A DNA stretch of 34,916 bases from Clostridia bacterium (GTDB lineage Bacteria > Bacillota > Clostridia > Christensenellales > Borkfalkiaceae), in contig JAIDSQ010000086.1 in assembly GCA_029061155.1 (NCBI GenBank), positions 5,689-40,604 on the forward strand, read 5' to 3'. Shown piece by piece: positions 8,367-16,026 of the stretch. The position numbers and the translations under genes were made by a program. The number at the start of each line of letters is the position of its first letter. Within the stretch, counting starts at the first letter, position 1. The notes beneath the pieces were generated by a model that worked only from the letters and a program-made list of their open reading frames with translations, searched no databases and had not been told where the DNA came from.

Positions 8367-8506
8367 TTTCAGTTCTAACTTGCGGGTTTGAAAGCTTAAA
8401 GAAAATGGTTAAAAACTCTTTAAAATTTTTCGACATAATAAGCTAAAACTTCCCATATTTCGTTAAAATAAGTCCGTGCGAAAAATCGGCTTTCTTGTCG
8501 TATATA
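8367..8506. other. AT-rich non-coding stretch
   Basis: The gene-free interval between the TIR-like gene and the next coding region runs from 8124 to 8558. Apart from the terminator and the HTH remnant I see only AT-rich sequence with stops in all frames, and no tRNA, hairpin with a T-run or repeat. Together with the remnant, it looks like a scar of past gene loss or insertion. Confidence 0.5.
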
Positions 8507-8515
8507 TGATATAAT
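8507..8515 (+). promoter_or_regulatory. Extended -10 promoter of the 104-residue protein gene
   Basis: TGATATAAT (8507-8515) is a perfect extended -10 element with no recognisable -35 at 16-18 bp. It lies 43 bp upstream of the ATG at 8559, which has an AGGAG site (8544-8548). Confidence 0.55.
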
Positions 8516-8558
8516 CTATGTATAAGTTAATATATAGTATATACAGGAGAAACACGGA

Positions 8559-8873
8559 ATGAAAATTGAAATTAAGGAAGAAAATTACAAACAGTTAGTG
8601 CAGTGCGTATACCTCGGCAACCTTGTAATTAACGGTTACAGAAAGGTAGGCGAGGAGAAAGAAGAGTATTCAAAGTTTACTCAAAATCTTTTAAGTCAGT
8701 TTGCAGCTGCCCTGCCTGATAAACCTAAATACAAATTCGTACATATGCCCAACGAAAAGTCGGACGATGCGCGGTTATCCGATCTGAACAATTTAATTGA
8801 CGATTCCGTCAAAGAGTTTTACGTGCAGCATTTAAAGGACGCTTTTTGCGAAATTTTTGATTGCATATGTTGA
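8559..8873 (+). CDS. Hypothetical 104-residue cytoplasmic protein
   Basis: This small acidic, mostly helical protein has no membrane segment. It begins MKIEIKEENYKQLVQCVYLGNLVING, and a Tyr- and Lys-rich central part (DKPKYKFVHMP) follows. It ends with three cysteines, C-x6-C-x-C (CEIFDCIC), which could bind metal or form disulfides but match no motif I know. It has an AGGAG ribosome site, an upstream extended -10 promoter and ordinary codon use. The next promoter begins at its stop codon, so it appears monocistronic. I do not recognise the family. Confidence 0.7.
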   Translation: MKIEIKEENYKQLVQCVYLGNLVINGYRKVGEEKEEYSKFTQNLLSQFAAALPDKPKYKFVHMPNEKSDDARLSDLNNLIDDSVKEFYVQHLKDAFCEIFDCIC

Positions 8874-8898
8874 CCTTAAAACATCTTTGTGATAAAAT
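8870..8898 (+). promoter_or_regulatory. Promoter of the GH4 glycosidase gene
   Basis: TTGACC (8870-8875), 17 bp, TAAAAT (8893-8898). The -35 overlaps the stop codon of the previous gene. Transcription should start near 8905, beside the palindrome AAAAGCTTTT (8904-8913). This excludes the alternative start at 8889 and supports the ATG at 8928. Confidence 0.65.
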
Positions 8899-8927
8899 GC
8901 ATTAAAAGCTTTTATCAGAGGTGTAAA

Positions 8928-10325
8928 ATGAAAAACATTAAATTAGCTTACATCGGCGGAGGTTCAAAGATGTGGGCAAGGGTATTTATGAACGACCTTG
9001 CCGTAACCCCCGGTATGTGCGGAGAGATTGCACTCTACGACATAGACAAACCCGCCGCCGAGCGTAATAAGAAGATAGGCGAACGCATTAACGCAGACAG
9101 CCGCACGGTTTCCAAGTGGAACTACGTTGTGTATGACAAGTTAGAGGATGCGCTTAAGGGCGCAGATTTCGTTGCCTGCTCCATATTGCCCGCAACCTTC
9201 GAGGAGATGCACGCCGACGTTCACTTCCCCGAAAAGTACGGCATATATCAGTCTGTAGGCGATACGGTAGGTCCCGGCGGCGTACTCCGCGCAATGCGTA
9301 CCGTACCCATTTACGAAGGGTTTGCACGCGCCATTGCCGAGGTTTGCCCCAAGGCGTGGATAATTAACTTTACCAATCCAATGACGATATGCACGAAGAC
9401 GCTGTATGACGTGTTCCCGCAGGTCAAGGCGTTCGGCTGCTGCCACGAAGTTTTCCACGCGCAGGAATTTTTAAGCTGCGTCGCGCACGAGGAGCTGGGC
9501 ATTCCCCGTCCCGATCGCCACGAGATAAGCATTGATGCGAGCGGTATCAACCACTTCACCTGGATAACGCAGGCAAGGTATAAGGGTACGGATTTACTTG
9601 AACTTCTGCCTTCGTTTATGGAAAAGCACTTTGAAAAGGGCTACAGCGAAAGCGTTAACGGCGGCGCACATGATTTCCACGGCGACCCCTTCCGCTACGG
9701 CAATAAAGTCAAAATGGATTTATTCCGCCGTTACGGCGCGCTTGCCGCGGCGGGCGACAGGCACCTTGTCGAATTTCTGGATAACAGCCGTTACCTCAAA
9801 GACCCTAAGACTGCGGAAAAGTGGCTGTTCGGTTTAACCACCGTAGATTACAGAAAGAAACAGCAGGCTGAAAGAATTAAGGAGTCCGATATGCTGGCGA
9901 GCGGACAAAAGCCCGTCGAAGTCGAGCGTTCGGACGAAGAGGCTACCGTTTTAATGCAGGCTCTTTTAGGCAAAGGGAAAGTCGTTTCCAACGTCAATAT
10001 TCCCAACCGCGGACAGATGCCCGATATGCCCCTCGGTGTAGTGGTTGAAACGAACTGCGTGTTTGACGACGACAGCGTTAAACCCGTTGTTGCCAACCCG
10101 CTCCCGCTTGCAGTGCGTAACCTCGTTTACCAAAACGCAATGAATATAGAAACCTGCTATCACGGTATCAAGGAAAGGAATATGGACGAAATTTTCGCGT
10201 CGTTCATAAATCAGCCGCTTATGGCGGGACTTCCTGTCGATAAGGCGCACGCCTTGTTCAAGGAGATGGTGGGCGCAACCAAGCCTTACCTTAAAGATTA
10301 CTACAATTTAAAGGGCTACGAATAA
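8928..10325 (+). CDS. Glycoside hydrolase family 4 (NAD+/Mn2+-dependent) glycosidase
   Basis: This 465-residue enzyme has the GH4 layout: a Rossmann start (AYIGGGSKMW, glycines 10-12) that binds NAD+, DID at the end of beta-2, the conserved NFTNPM (147-152), and the metal-binding CHEV (172-175) followed by a GINHF histidine. GH4 enzymes cleave glycosidic bonds by transient oxidation at C3, needing NAD+ and a divalent metal. Substrates vary (alpha-galactosides, alpha-galacturonides or glucuronides, phospho-glucosides). The four residues after the metal cysteine vary with specificity. CHEV argues for a non-phosphorylated alpha-glycoside or uronide, but I cannot fix it. The start at 8928 follows AGAGGTG (8917-8923). 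No transporter or PTS gene is adjacent, so uptake of its substrate is encoded elsewhere. The length is normal for the family. Confidence 0.85.
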   Translation: MKNIKLAYIGGGSKMWARVFMNDLAVTPGMCGEIALYDIDKPAAERNKKIGERINADSRTVSKWNYVVYDKLEDALKGADFVACSILPATFEEMHADVHFPEKYGIYQSVGDTVGPGGVLRAMRTVPIYEGFARAIAEVCPKAWIINFTNPMTICTKTLYDVFPQVKAFGCCHEVFHAQEFLSCVAHEELGIPRPDRHEISIDASGINHFTWITQARYKGTDLLELLPSFMEKHFEKGYSESVNGGAHDFHGDPFRYGNKVKMDLFRRYGALAAAGDRHLVEFLDNSRYLKDPKTAEKWLFGLTTVDYRKKQQAERIKESDMLASGQKPVEVERSDEEATVLMQALLGKGKVVSNVNIPNRGQMPDMPLGVVVETNCVFDDDSVKPVVANPLPLAVRNLVYQNAMNIETCYHGIKERNMDEIFASFINQPLMAGLPVDKAHALFKEMVGATKPYLKDYYNLKGYE

Positions 10326-10353
10326 AAAGGCGGTTTTGGCGCATACTTAGGGT

Positions 10354-10506
10354 ATGGCAAAACGAAGACCTAAAAAACTTATAAAAGAACTTCTTGAAGA
10401 TTGTGCAAGCGCAAACGAGTGTACGGGACTGTACCAGAAAGTTTCGCTTGACACAGACGAAATTGCAAAATTTCATAAACAGTTTATTGAAGAGGACGAA
10501 GAATGA
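10354..10506 (+). CDS. Small 50-residue hypothetical protein
   Basis: A 50-codon ORF starts MAKRRPKKLIKELLEDC and ends QFIEEDEE. It is basic at the N-terminus and acidic at the C-terminus, with predicted helix throughout and two cysteines. It lies 28 bp after the GH4 stop, with a TTAGGG a base or two before the ATG (an unusually short spacing). Its stop touches the terminator at 10506-10534, which it would share with the GH4 gene. It may be a real small protein translated from the GH4 transcript, or a chance frame. Confidence 0.4.
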   Translation: MAKRRPKKLIKELLEDCASANECTGLYQKVSLDTDEIAKFHKQFIEEDEE

Positions 10507-10534
10507 AAAGCCCGCGCATACCGCGCGGGCTTTT
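10506..10534 (+). terminator. Terminator after the GH4 gene
   Basis: A 12-bp perfect stem with core GCCCGCGC/GCGCGGGC (10506-10517 with 10523-10534, 5-nt loop) ends in TTTT. It separates the GH4 unit from glpK. Confidence 0.9.
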
Positions 10535-10556
10535 CTTAACGGTTGTATTAAATGGC

Positions 10557-10585
10557 TTGAAATTTAATTGGCCGTATGATATAAT
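10557..10585 (+). promoter_or_regulatory. glpK promoter, placed for a leaderless transcript
   Basis: TTGAAA (10557-10562), 17 bp, extended TGATATAAT with TATAAT at 10580-10585. The ATG of glpK is at 10592, seven bases after the -10 box, which is where transcription should begin. No Shine-Dalgarno fits in between. Confidence 0.75.
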
Positions 10586-10591
10586 AGCCCT

Positions 10592-12070
10592 ATGGAAAAG
10601 TATATTTTATCAATTGATCAGGGAACGACAAGTTCGCGCGCGGTTATATTTGATAAAAACGCCCGCGCCGTTGCAATGGCTCAGCAAGAGTTCAAGCAGA
10701 TTTACCCCAAACCCGGGTGGGTGGAACATTCACCGCAGGATATTATGGGGTCTGTGATGGCTGTGGTAGCCGAAGCGCTTGTTCGCGCGGACATATCCGC
10801 GGGGGATTTGTGCGCGATAGGAATAACCAATCAGCGTGAAACCACCCTTGTATGGGATAAAAAGACGGGCAAGCCCGTTTGCAACGCAATAGTGTGGCAG
10901 TGCAGGCGTACAGCCGAGCTGTGCGAACAGTTGAAAGGCACATATTCCGCACTCATTTACGAAAAGACGGGGCTTATACCCGACGCTTACTTTTCGGCAA
11001 CCAAGATAAAATGGATACTCGACAATATTAAAGGTGCGCGCAATTTAGCCGAGAAGGGCGAGCTGCTGTTCGGCACGGTGGATACTTACATTATGTGGCA
11101 GTTGTCCAAAGGCAAGATTTTTGCAACCGACTACACCAACGCTGCAAGAACCATGCTGTTCAATATACATACCCTTGAATGGGACGAGGAACTTTTAAAA
11201 TTATTTTCCGTACCCCGCAGTATGCTGCCCGAAGTAAAGCCGAGCGGAAATATGTTCGGATATACAGATAAGGCAATATTCGGCGGAGAAGTGCCCATAT
11301 GCGGGGCTGTGGGCGACCAGCAGTCTGCGCTGTTCGGGCAATTGTGCACCGAGGCGGGAGAACTTAAAAACACTTACGGAACGGGCTGTTTCCTTTTAAT
11401 GAATACGGGCGGTAAGGCGATAAAGAGCAACAACGGACTTGTAACCACGTTGGGCGCAACGCTTACGGACAAGCCGCCTTACGTTCTGGAAGGCTCGGTA
11501 TTTGTGGGCGGCGCGGTCGTGCAATGGCTGCGCGACGGTATTAAATTAATTTCGTCCTCAAGTGAAAGCGAGGAGCTTGCGTCAAAGGTTAAGGATAACG
11601 GCGGGGTGTACATTGTGCCTGCGTTCACTGGGCTGGGTGCGCCGTACTGGGACGCGAACGCCCGCGGAACTATTACGGGAATTACCCGCGGAACCACGCG
11701 CGAACACATAGTGCGCGCCGCGCTCGAAAGCGTTGCTTACCGCGTCAGCGATATCGTAGGGGCTATGGAGAGGGATTCGGGCATAAAAATAACCCGCCTT
11801 GCCGTTGACGGCGGAGCGAGCGCGAACGACTTTTTAATGCAGTTTCAAGCCGATATATTAAACTGCGCGACTGTCCGTCCTGACGCGGTTGAAACCACGG
11901 CTTTGGGTGCCGCTTATCTTGCGGGGCTATGCTCTGGGTACTGGGAAAGCATTGATAAGCTTAAAGACAATATTTCGGGTGTAAAGGTATTTACTCCGTC
12001 AATGGACGAATGTACGCGTCAAAGTCTTTTGGACGGTTGGGAAAAGGCCGTAAAAAAAGCACAGGCGTAA
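10592..12070 (+). CDS. glpK: Glycerol kinase
   Basis: This 492-residue FGGY-family kinase phosphorylates glycerol to sn-glycerol 3-phosphate with ATP. The classic GlpK features are present: [11 protein letters not shown] at 7-17 (phosphate 1 motif), [69 protein letters not shown], and the C-terminal [18 protein letters not shown] signature. Length and ends match the family exactly, so the ATG at 10592 is the right start. No glpF, glpD or glpO lies beside it. The promoter geometry predicts a leaderless mRNA, unusual for a Firmicute metabolic gene. The Gram-positive enzyme is often activated by PTS phosphorylation of a His in the central part; I did not locate that residue with certainty. Confidence 0.97.
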   Translation: MEKYILSIDQGTTSSRAVIFDKNARAVAMAQQEFKQIYPKPGWVEHSPQDIMGSVMAVVAEALVRADISAGDLCAIGITNQRETTLVWDKKTGKPVCNAIVWQCRRTAELCEQLKGTYSALIYEKTGLIPDAYFSATKIKWILDNIKGARNLAEKGELLFGTVDTYIMWQLSKGKIFATDYTNAARTMLFNIHTLEWDEELLKLFSVPRSMLPEVKPSGNMFGYTDKAIFGGEVPICGAVGDQQSALFGQLCTEAGELKNTYGTGCFLLMNTGGKAIKSNNGLVTTLGATLTDKPPYVLEGSVFVGGAVVQWLRDGIKLISSSSESEELASKVKDNGGVYIVPAFTGLGAPYWDANARGTITGITRGTTREHIVRAALESVAYRVSDIVGAMERDSGIKITRLAVDGGASANDFLMQFQADILNCATVRPDAVETTALGAAYLAGLCSGYWESIDKLKDNISGVKVFTPSMDECTRQSLLDGWEKAVKKAQA

Positions 12071-12112
12071 AAGGTAAAACCTGTAATAAACAGTAATTTA
12101 GCGGAGAGCGCT

Positions 12113-12904
12113 ATGGATGACTTTGTAGACGAAAGAGATTATAAGATATTAGAGAATAACAAATATACGTTTTTCGTGCTTTGTCGTATTATGGGCGGAA
12201 AATGCGAGCTTTTATTGACAGATCATGAACGGCTGATTGTTTGTTTTTCATGCCGTCCGTTTCCTGTTTGGATATGGACTGAGGACGGAGCCAATGAAGA
12301 CGACATGGAGCGGGCTTATCAACTTGCGGAAAGATATTCTTTATTAGATGGGGAACACCGCTTTAACCTCAAGTATGATTTGGCGCATTATTTCATAAAG
12401 AGAGCCGCCGCCGACAATAAGCGGCTTTCTATCTTTACAAATATGTATGCGTATGATTGCCGCAAGCTTATAGCGCCTACCGTGATTGCCGACGGCTCAA
12501 TTCAACGTTGTTGCAGTGAAGATGTTGACGAATTAGCGAGTTTCTTGGATTTGTTTCATAAAGAACTGAAAATGGATCAAACCGATTTGAATAACTATCG
12601 TTTGCAGGCAGAGGCGCGTATCAATTCGGGAAATACATTTTTCTGGAAGGATAGCCGGGGAAATAACGTTGCAAGCTGTTATTTTACACCAAATGGAAAT
12701 ACGGCAAGCATAAGTCTTGTATTTACACGTCCCGAATTTCGCAGAAAGCACTATGCCGAAAATCTCGTTTATCAAGTTACTAAAATTGTAATGGATGCAG
12801 GATACGTCCCTATGCTTTATACTGATGCCGATTACACGGCGTCGAATGCTTGTTACAATAAAATAGGATATGTTCTGCAAGGTAAACTGTGTACCATAGG
12901 TTAA
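12113..12904 (+). CDS. GNAT-family N-acetyltransferase with N-terminal extension
   Basis: In this 263-residue protein the last 130 residues look like a GNAT fold: SISLVFTRPEFRRKHYAENLVYQV corresponds to beta-4/motif A and the acetyl-CoA pyrophosphate loop, and YTDADYTASNACYNKIGYV matches the usual end (N..Y.KIGF). The loop is RRKHYA rather than the standard R-x-x-G-x-G/A. The N-terminal 120 residues resemble the extra domain seen in FR47-type or two-domain GNATs. The substrate is unknown. It starts 42 bp after glpK with GGAGA upstream, so may be read from the glpK transcript. Base composition is more AT-rich than glpK, so recent acquisition is possible. A strong terminator follows. Confidence 0.75.
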   Translation: MDDFVDERDYKILENNKYTFFVLCRIMGGKCELLLTDHERLIVCFSCRPFPVWIWTEDGANEDDMERAYQLAERYSLLDGEHRFNLKYDLAHYFIKRAAADNKRLSIFTNMYAYDCRKLIAPTVIADGSIQRCCSEDVDELASFLDLFHKELKMDQTDLNNYRLQAEARINSGNTFFWKDSRGNNVASCYFTPNGNTASISLVFTRPEFRRKHYAENLVYQVTKIVMDAGYVPMLYTDADYTASNACYNKIGYVLQGKLCTIG

Positions 12905-12944
12905 AGAAAGATAAATTTCAATTTATAGTTCTGAATGCAGAAAT

Positions 12945-12979
12945 AAAGAAAGCCCGCGCATATTGCGCGGGCTTTCTTT
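12945..12979. terminator. Bidirectional terminator between convergent genes
   Basis: A perfect 16-bp stem (12945-12960 with 12964-12979, loop TAT) with core AGCCCGCGCA has A- and T-runs on both sides. It serves the GNAT gene on plus and the six-gene SPFH operon on minus, overlapping the last codon of the latter. Confidence 0.9.
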
Positions 12980-13592
12980 ATTTATTCTTTAAATATGTTT
13001 TAAATGCTTTTTTATCGGGAGCGCCGTCTTTTATTATAAAGATTTTCTTTACCGTTTTACGGCGGGTGCCCTCGCGTTCGGCAAAGCCGACGTCGGTGTA
13101 ACCTGCTCCGCGCTCGTAAAGTCTGCAAAATGTAACTACAAGCCGCGACTCGATTTCGCCGAGTATAAACGCTTTGCGCGCAAACGACAGCTTTTTAAAC
13201 TCCGAAAAATCAAAAATAATTTTCCCCTTATAATCGTTTACGGATATGATAATGTCCGTTCCTTCAATCGAAATATAAAAGGATAACGATTTTCTTTCGG
13301 GATGCATTAACGCCGCGTTTTCAACGCATACGTCTAAAATATATTTTTTTATAGCACGTTCGTTCGCTCCGCCGAACTTTATGTTGCAGAACGCCGAAAG
13401 GGCAATTCCTATAACCAAAAGTACGGGAGAAAGAATGAGCGTAACAAGCCTCAGCGTTTCGAGATTCAGAACGCTTGCGGAGGTGAACGCCGCGGCAAAA
13501 AATGCAACCACTATTCCGCAGAATACGGTCGCAACCGTTCCGCATAGCTCGCCTTTTTTCCAGTTTTTAATATCGCCTTGTAAGTTAGCCAT
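12978..13592 (-). CDS. Two-TM membrane protein of the SPFH operon
   Basis: This 204-residue protein has two membrane helices near the start (about 18-40 and 46-70). A mixed alpha/beta cytoplasmic part follows (strands such as LSFYISIEGTDIIISV, and IIFDF), and a basic C-terminus. I recognise no family. The layout, two helices then a compact soluble domain, is like small PH-like or YcxB-type membrane proteins, which would fit its neighbour at 13789-14367. It is the last gene of the operon, 9 bp after the ribbon-helix-helix gene; the only ribosome-site candidate (AAGGG) is rather far from the ATG. Confidence 0.7.
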   Translation of the reverse strand: MANLQGDIKNWKKGELCGTVATVFCGIVVAFFAAAFTSASVLNLETLRLVTLILSPVLLVIGIALSAFCNIKFGGANERAIKKYILDVCVENAALMHPERKSLSFYISIEGTDIIISVNDYKGKIIFDFSEFKKLSFARKAFILGEIESRLVVTFCRLYERGAGYTDVGFAEREGTRRKTVKKIFIIKDGAPDKKAFKTYLKNK

Positions 13593-13601
13593 ACGGATAT
13601 T

Positions 13602-13796
13602 TTAACCCTTTTTATCCTCTTCCGTCAAGCCCTTTGCGCCCTTTTTGCGATATTTTACGCATTGCGTCAAAAGATACTCTATCTGCCCGTTGACCGAGCG
13701 GAACTCGTCGTCCGCCCAGCGTTCAAGATCGGTATAAAGCTCGTCCGAAATACGGAGGGGTATTTGTTTCTTTCCGTTACTTTTTTTATCATTCAT
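13602..13796 (-). CDS. Arc-type ribbon-helix-helix DNA-binding protein
   Basis: This 64-residue protein is a clear ribbon-helix-helix protein: a basic lead (KKSNGKK), the beta ribbon [11 protein letters not shown], helix 1 [10 protein letters not shown], then the turn [11 protein letters not shown] as helix 2. Residues of the ribbon (Gln/Pro/Arg) would enter the major groove as a dimer. The helix 2 wording, [12 protein letters not shown], is typical of a small family that is repeatedly found beside SPFH proteins, as here. It overlaps the upstream PH-like gene by 8 bp. It probably autoregulates the operon through the two TGATATCA palindromes at 16985-17003; that is inference. Confidence 0.85.
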   Translation of the reverse strand: MNDKKSNGKKQIPLRISDELYTDLERWADDEFRSVNGQIEYLLTQCVKYRKKGAKGLTEEDKKG

Positions 13797-14367
13797 TAAT
13801 ATCTACCGTCTGTTCGGGTGCGTTGTAGTAGGAAAGCATATTGTTTAAAAGCCTGTAAAGTTCCTTTCTTTTTATCTGCGAACACAATGTATAAATTTTT
13901 ATATTGCAGCCGCCGAATAAGAGCATCATCTTTCTGTAAAGCGATATCCCGCTTTTATACTTTTTAAAGTCCTTCACAAAAATTCTGAGACAGGGCGGGT
14001 CGCCGTCCATTACGTCCAATACAGTCGCCTCTTTTGAAAAGCCTTCTACATCTTCCCAGGATATAAAGCCGTAGTGAAAGAGGCCCGAATAGTTGTAAAT
14101 TCCTTTTTCGTCGGCTGTTAGAATATAGTGGAAGAACAGATTTCTGAGGTTAAGTATTCCGTATAAAAGACATACTGCGCCCCATAAGCTTAAAGCTATA
14201 ATAAGCAGCGTCTTTGTCTGTTCACTCTCGGGCGGGTATTTGACCATTGCCAAAGGGGTTACGACTGCAAGCGTCACGCCGGAAGCGAGCCATACAAAAG
14301 TTGCAATTGCAGTAAGTAAACGGTTTCTACCTATGTAAAGGTCTTGCGGTTTTGTCGGTTTTTCCAT
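13789..14367 (-). CDS. PH-like membrane protein
   Basis: This 192-residue protein has two membrane helices (about 18-40 and 53-75) followed by a compact beta-rich domain beginning [15 protein letters not shown] and containing [10 protein letters not shown]. That I-x-W-x-D-I/V pattern is the hallmark of bacterial PH-like domains (STM3941/YcxB-type) on membrane anchors. It is expected in the cytoplasmic membrane with the PH-like domain inside. It follows the eight-TM gene by 3 bp (AAAGGA ribosome site) and overlaps the RHH gene. Its function is unknown, but linkage with SPFH suggests membrane organisation or stress response. Confidence 0.75.
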   Translation of the reverse strand: MEKPTKPQDLYIGRNRLLTAIATFVWLASGVTLAVVTPLAMVKYPPESEQTKTLLIIALSLWGAVCLLYGILNLRNLFFHYILTADEKGIYNYSGLFHYGFISWEDVEGFSKEATVLDVMDGDPPCLRIFVKDFKKYKSGISLYRKMMLLFGGCNIKIYTLCSQIKRKELYRLLNNMLSYYNAPEQTVDINE

Positions 14368-14370
14368 AAA

Positions 14371-15576
14371 TTAAAGTCCTTTCATATTGCTGAGTTGCAG
14401 TTCCACGGGCTTAACCTTTTTGCGGTAAACGCAATATACTATTACCCATATAATTAACGCAATAAGGGCGGAGGCTATAAACCAGAACACCGTACAGCCG
14501 ATTATGGTTTCCGAAAGTGAAGCTTCGGGGAATTTCAGCAAGCCAACTAAACCGAGGATAAAACCTATAAGGGTGGAAATTCCGCAGAACAGCGAAAAGA
14601 ACAGATTGCCCCTTTTCTGAAGTTTAACAAATTCATTTTGCAGATAACGGCGCATACTGTCGACTTCGCTGTCAGTAAGCTTTGTTTCGTTGCGTTTATA
14701 AATTGCGCGCCTGCGTGTTTCCACCCAGATCACCGAACATATCCATGCAACGAATAATATTCCGAAAAAGCAGCCCGCGCCTATTAATATATAGGTATTT
14801 TCGGCGTTTTCCTCAAGATACTCAAGCAAGTTGGTTATTACGATAAAGACAATCATAAGCGCAGTGCCGAACCAGCCCGCAACCTTTGAAACCTTTCTCA
14901 GCGCTTGTCTGTCAGCGGGGTCGCACAAAAACAGCTCCTGCGAGCGGGTGGCGGTGTTGCGAGCCGAATACGACTGTTTTTCAATTTTGCTTTCGTCCAT
15001 GCCCGCACATCTTTTAATAGTTTTGATTTCCCCGTCGGCTTGTTCGTAAAGCGTTGTTCTGTGTTTGGTATCGAGTGATGCCGAAATAACTGCAAGAACA
15101 ATTGCCGTAACTGTGCCAATAGCAAAGAGTATAGGCACAGCGGGTGAAAGCGAGTCGTTGCCGACAGCGGTGAGAATCGAAAATAACGCCGAAAGTATGT
15201 AAATCAATACGGGGAAATTTAGTATTGCAAAATAAATACCTTTTTGCTTTCCGAATATAGTTAAATACTTTTCGGCAAGGCTTTTGCGGGCGGAAGTCAA
15301 TTCGTCGTTTGCAAGTCCGTCGGATGCAAGCTGTTCGGAAATGAGGCTGTCTATAAACCCTGAACGTATAAACGCGAGAACGGTGTTTATAATTCCCGTA
15401 ATTACAAGCAGCCCGCTCATTACCGCAGGAACCGCAATATAAACTGATTTAGCTGCGAATAACAGCGATACGGCAAAAATCACTTCGAGTGTTGCAAGCG
15501 CCACAAAAATAAAGTTAAACCTCTTTAAACGTTGGTCGCGCGTGCCGGTCAATATGAGTTTTAAAAATTCGTACAT
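14371..15576 (-). CDS. Eight-TM hypothetical membrane protein
   Basis: The 401-residue protein has hydrophobic segments in four hairpin pairs at about 24-72, 122-168, 235-288 and 328-385, with charged cytoplasmic connectors such as DTKHRTTLYEQADGEIKTIKR and ETRRRAIYKRNETKLTDSEVDSMRR. The four-fold repetition of a TM pair plus helical linker suggests internal duplication. No transporter signature or catalytic motif is visible. It lies 12 bp after the zinc-ribbon gene, with AGAGG before the ATG. I do not recognise the family. Confidence 0.75.
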   Translation of the reverse strand: MYEFLKLILTGTRDQRLKRFNFIFVALATLEVIFAVSLLFAAKSVYIAVPAVMSGLLVITGIINTVLAFIRSGFIDSLISEQLASDGLANDELTSARKSLAEKYLTIFGKQKGIYFAILNFPVLIYILSALFSILTAVGNDSLSPAVPILFAIGTVTAIVLAVISASLDTKHRTTLYEQADGEIKTIKRCAGMDESKIEKQSYSARNTATRSQELFLCDPADRQALRKVSKVAGWFGTALMIVFIVITNLLEYLEENAENTYILIGAGCFFGILFVAWICSVIWVETRRRAIYKRNETKLTDSEVDSMRRYLQNEFVKLQKRGNLFFSLFCGISTLIGFILGLVGLLKFPEASLSETIIGCTVFWFIASALIALIIWVIVYCVYRKKVKPVELQLSNMKGL

Positions 15577-15588
15577 TTATAGCCTCTG

Positions 15589-15801
15589 TTAGTCTAATGT
15601 AACGAAAGGTGTGAAGTTTTCGGGCTTGTCGAGCGTAAAGTCGAATATATGCCCGCACTTTGCGCACGCACGCGCGTGTATTCCGCTGCATTTGGGAAAC
15701 AGTTTATTGCGCTGAACTTCGGGATAAGCGACTATGCCCGAATGACCTACGAATTTTACGTTAAGCGTTTCACTGCTCTCGCACTTAGGACATCTTGTCA
15801 T
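15589..15801 (-). CDS. Small zinc-ribbon protein
   Basis: A 70-residue protein with two CxxC knuckles, C4-P-K-C7 and C46-A-K-C49, in the standard zinc-ribbon arrangement (first knuckle at the very start, second followed by GHIFDF). The sequence between is strand-rich. Such ribbons are common as small adaptors. The ATG at 15801 has GGAGAG upstream. It is the first gene after the 225-nt structured spacer and is co-directional with SPFH, hence the same operon unless the spacer terminates transcription. Confidence 0.8.
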   Translation of the reverse strand: MTRCPKCESSETLNVKFVGHSGIVAYPEVQRNKLFPKCSGIHARACAKCGHIFDFTLDKPENFTPFVTLD

Positions 15802-16026
15802 AATAAACTCTCCGTAAAAAAGTTGTCTTTTTCAAATAAATTAACGGCACAAGCAAAACCACGCTTTTGCGCAGTGCGCCCCAATTTGCGCACAATTGCG
15901 CCTCGGCGGGGTGAATGTCCGCGATTATATAATCGTGTGCCCTTAATTATCGCGGACAGAGGGCGAGAAGTCCTCAAATCACGGAAATTACCGACATCAT
16001 CGAACGTCGGAAATTTCGTGAATACT
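15802..16026 (-). other. Structured, palindrome-rich spacer in the SPFH operon
   Basis: This 225-nt gap holds an imperfect hairpin of about 16 bp directly after the SPFH stop (15979-15995 with 16006-16021, core CCGAC/GTCGG), a second inverted repeat TGTCCGCGAT/ATCGCGGACA (15916-15925 with 15949-15958), and a cluster of GCGC-containing short repeats (15857-15902). Neither hairpin is followed by a proper T-run, so they look like RNA-processing or stability structures, or a REP-like repeat, not terminators. An 81-codon basic minus-strand frame (15798-16043) spans the gap exactly, overlapping both neighbours, but the opposite strand is open too; I do not annotate it as a gene. Confidence 0.6.

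Noticed and set aside
8889-8927. Longer N-terminus for the GH4 glycosidase
   Set aside because: It begins within the -10/-35 region of the inferred promoter and has no ribosome site; the Rossmann motif position fits the ATG at 8928.
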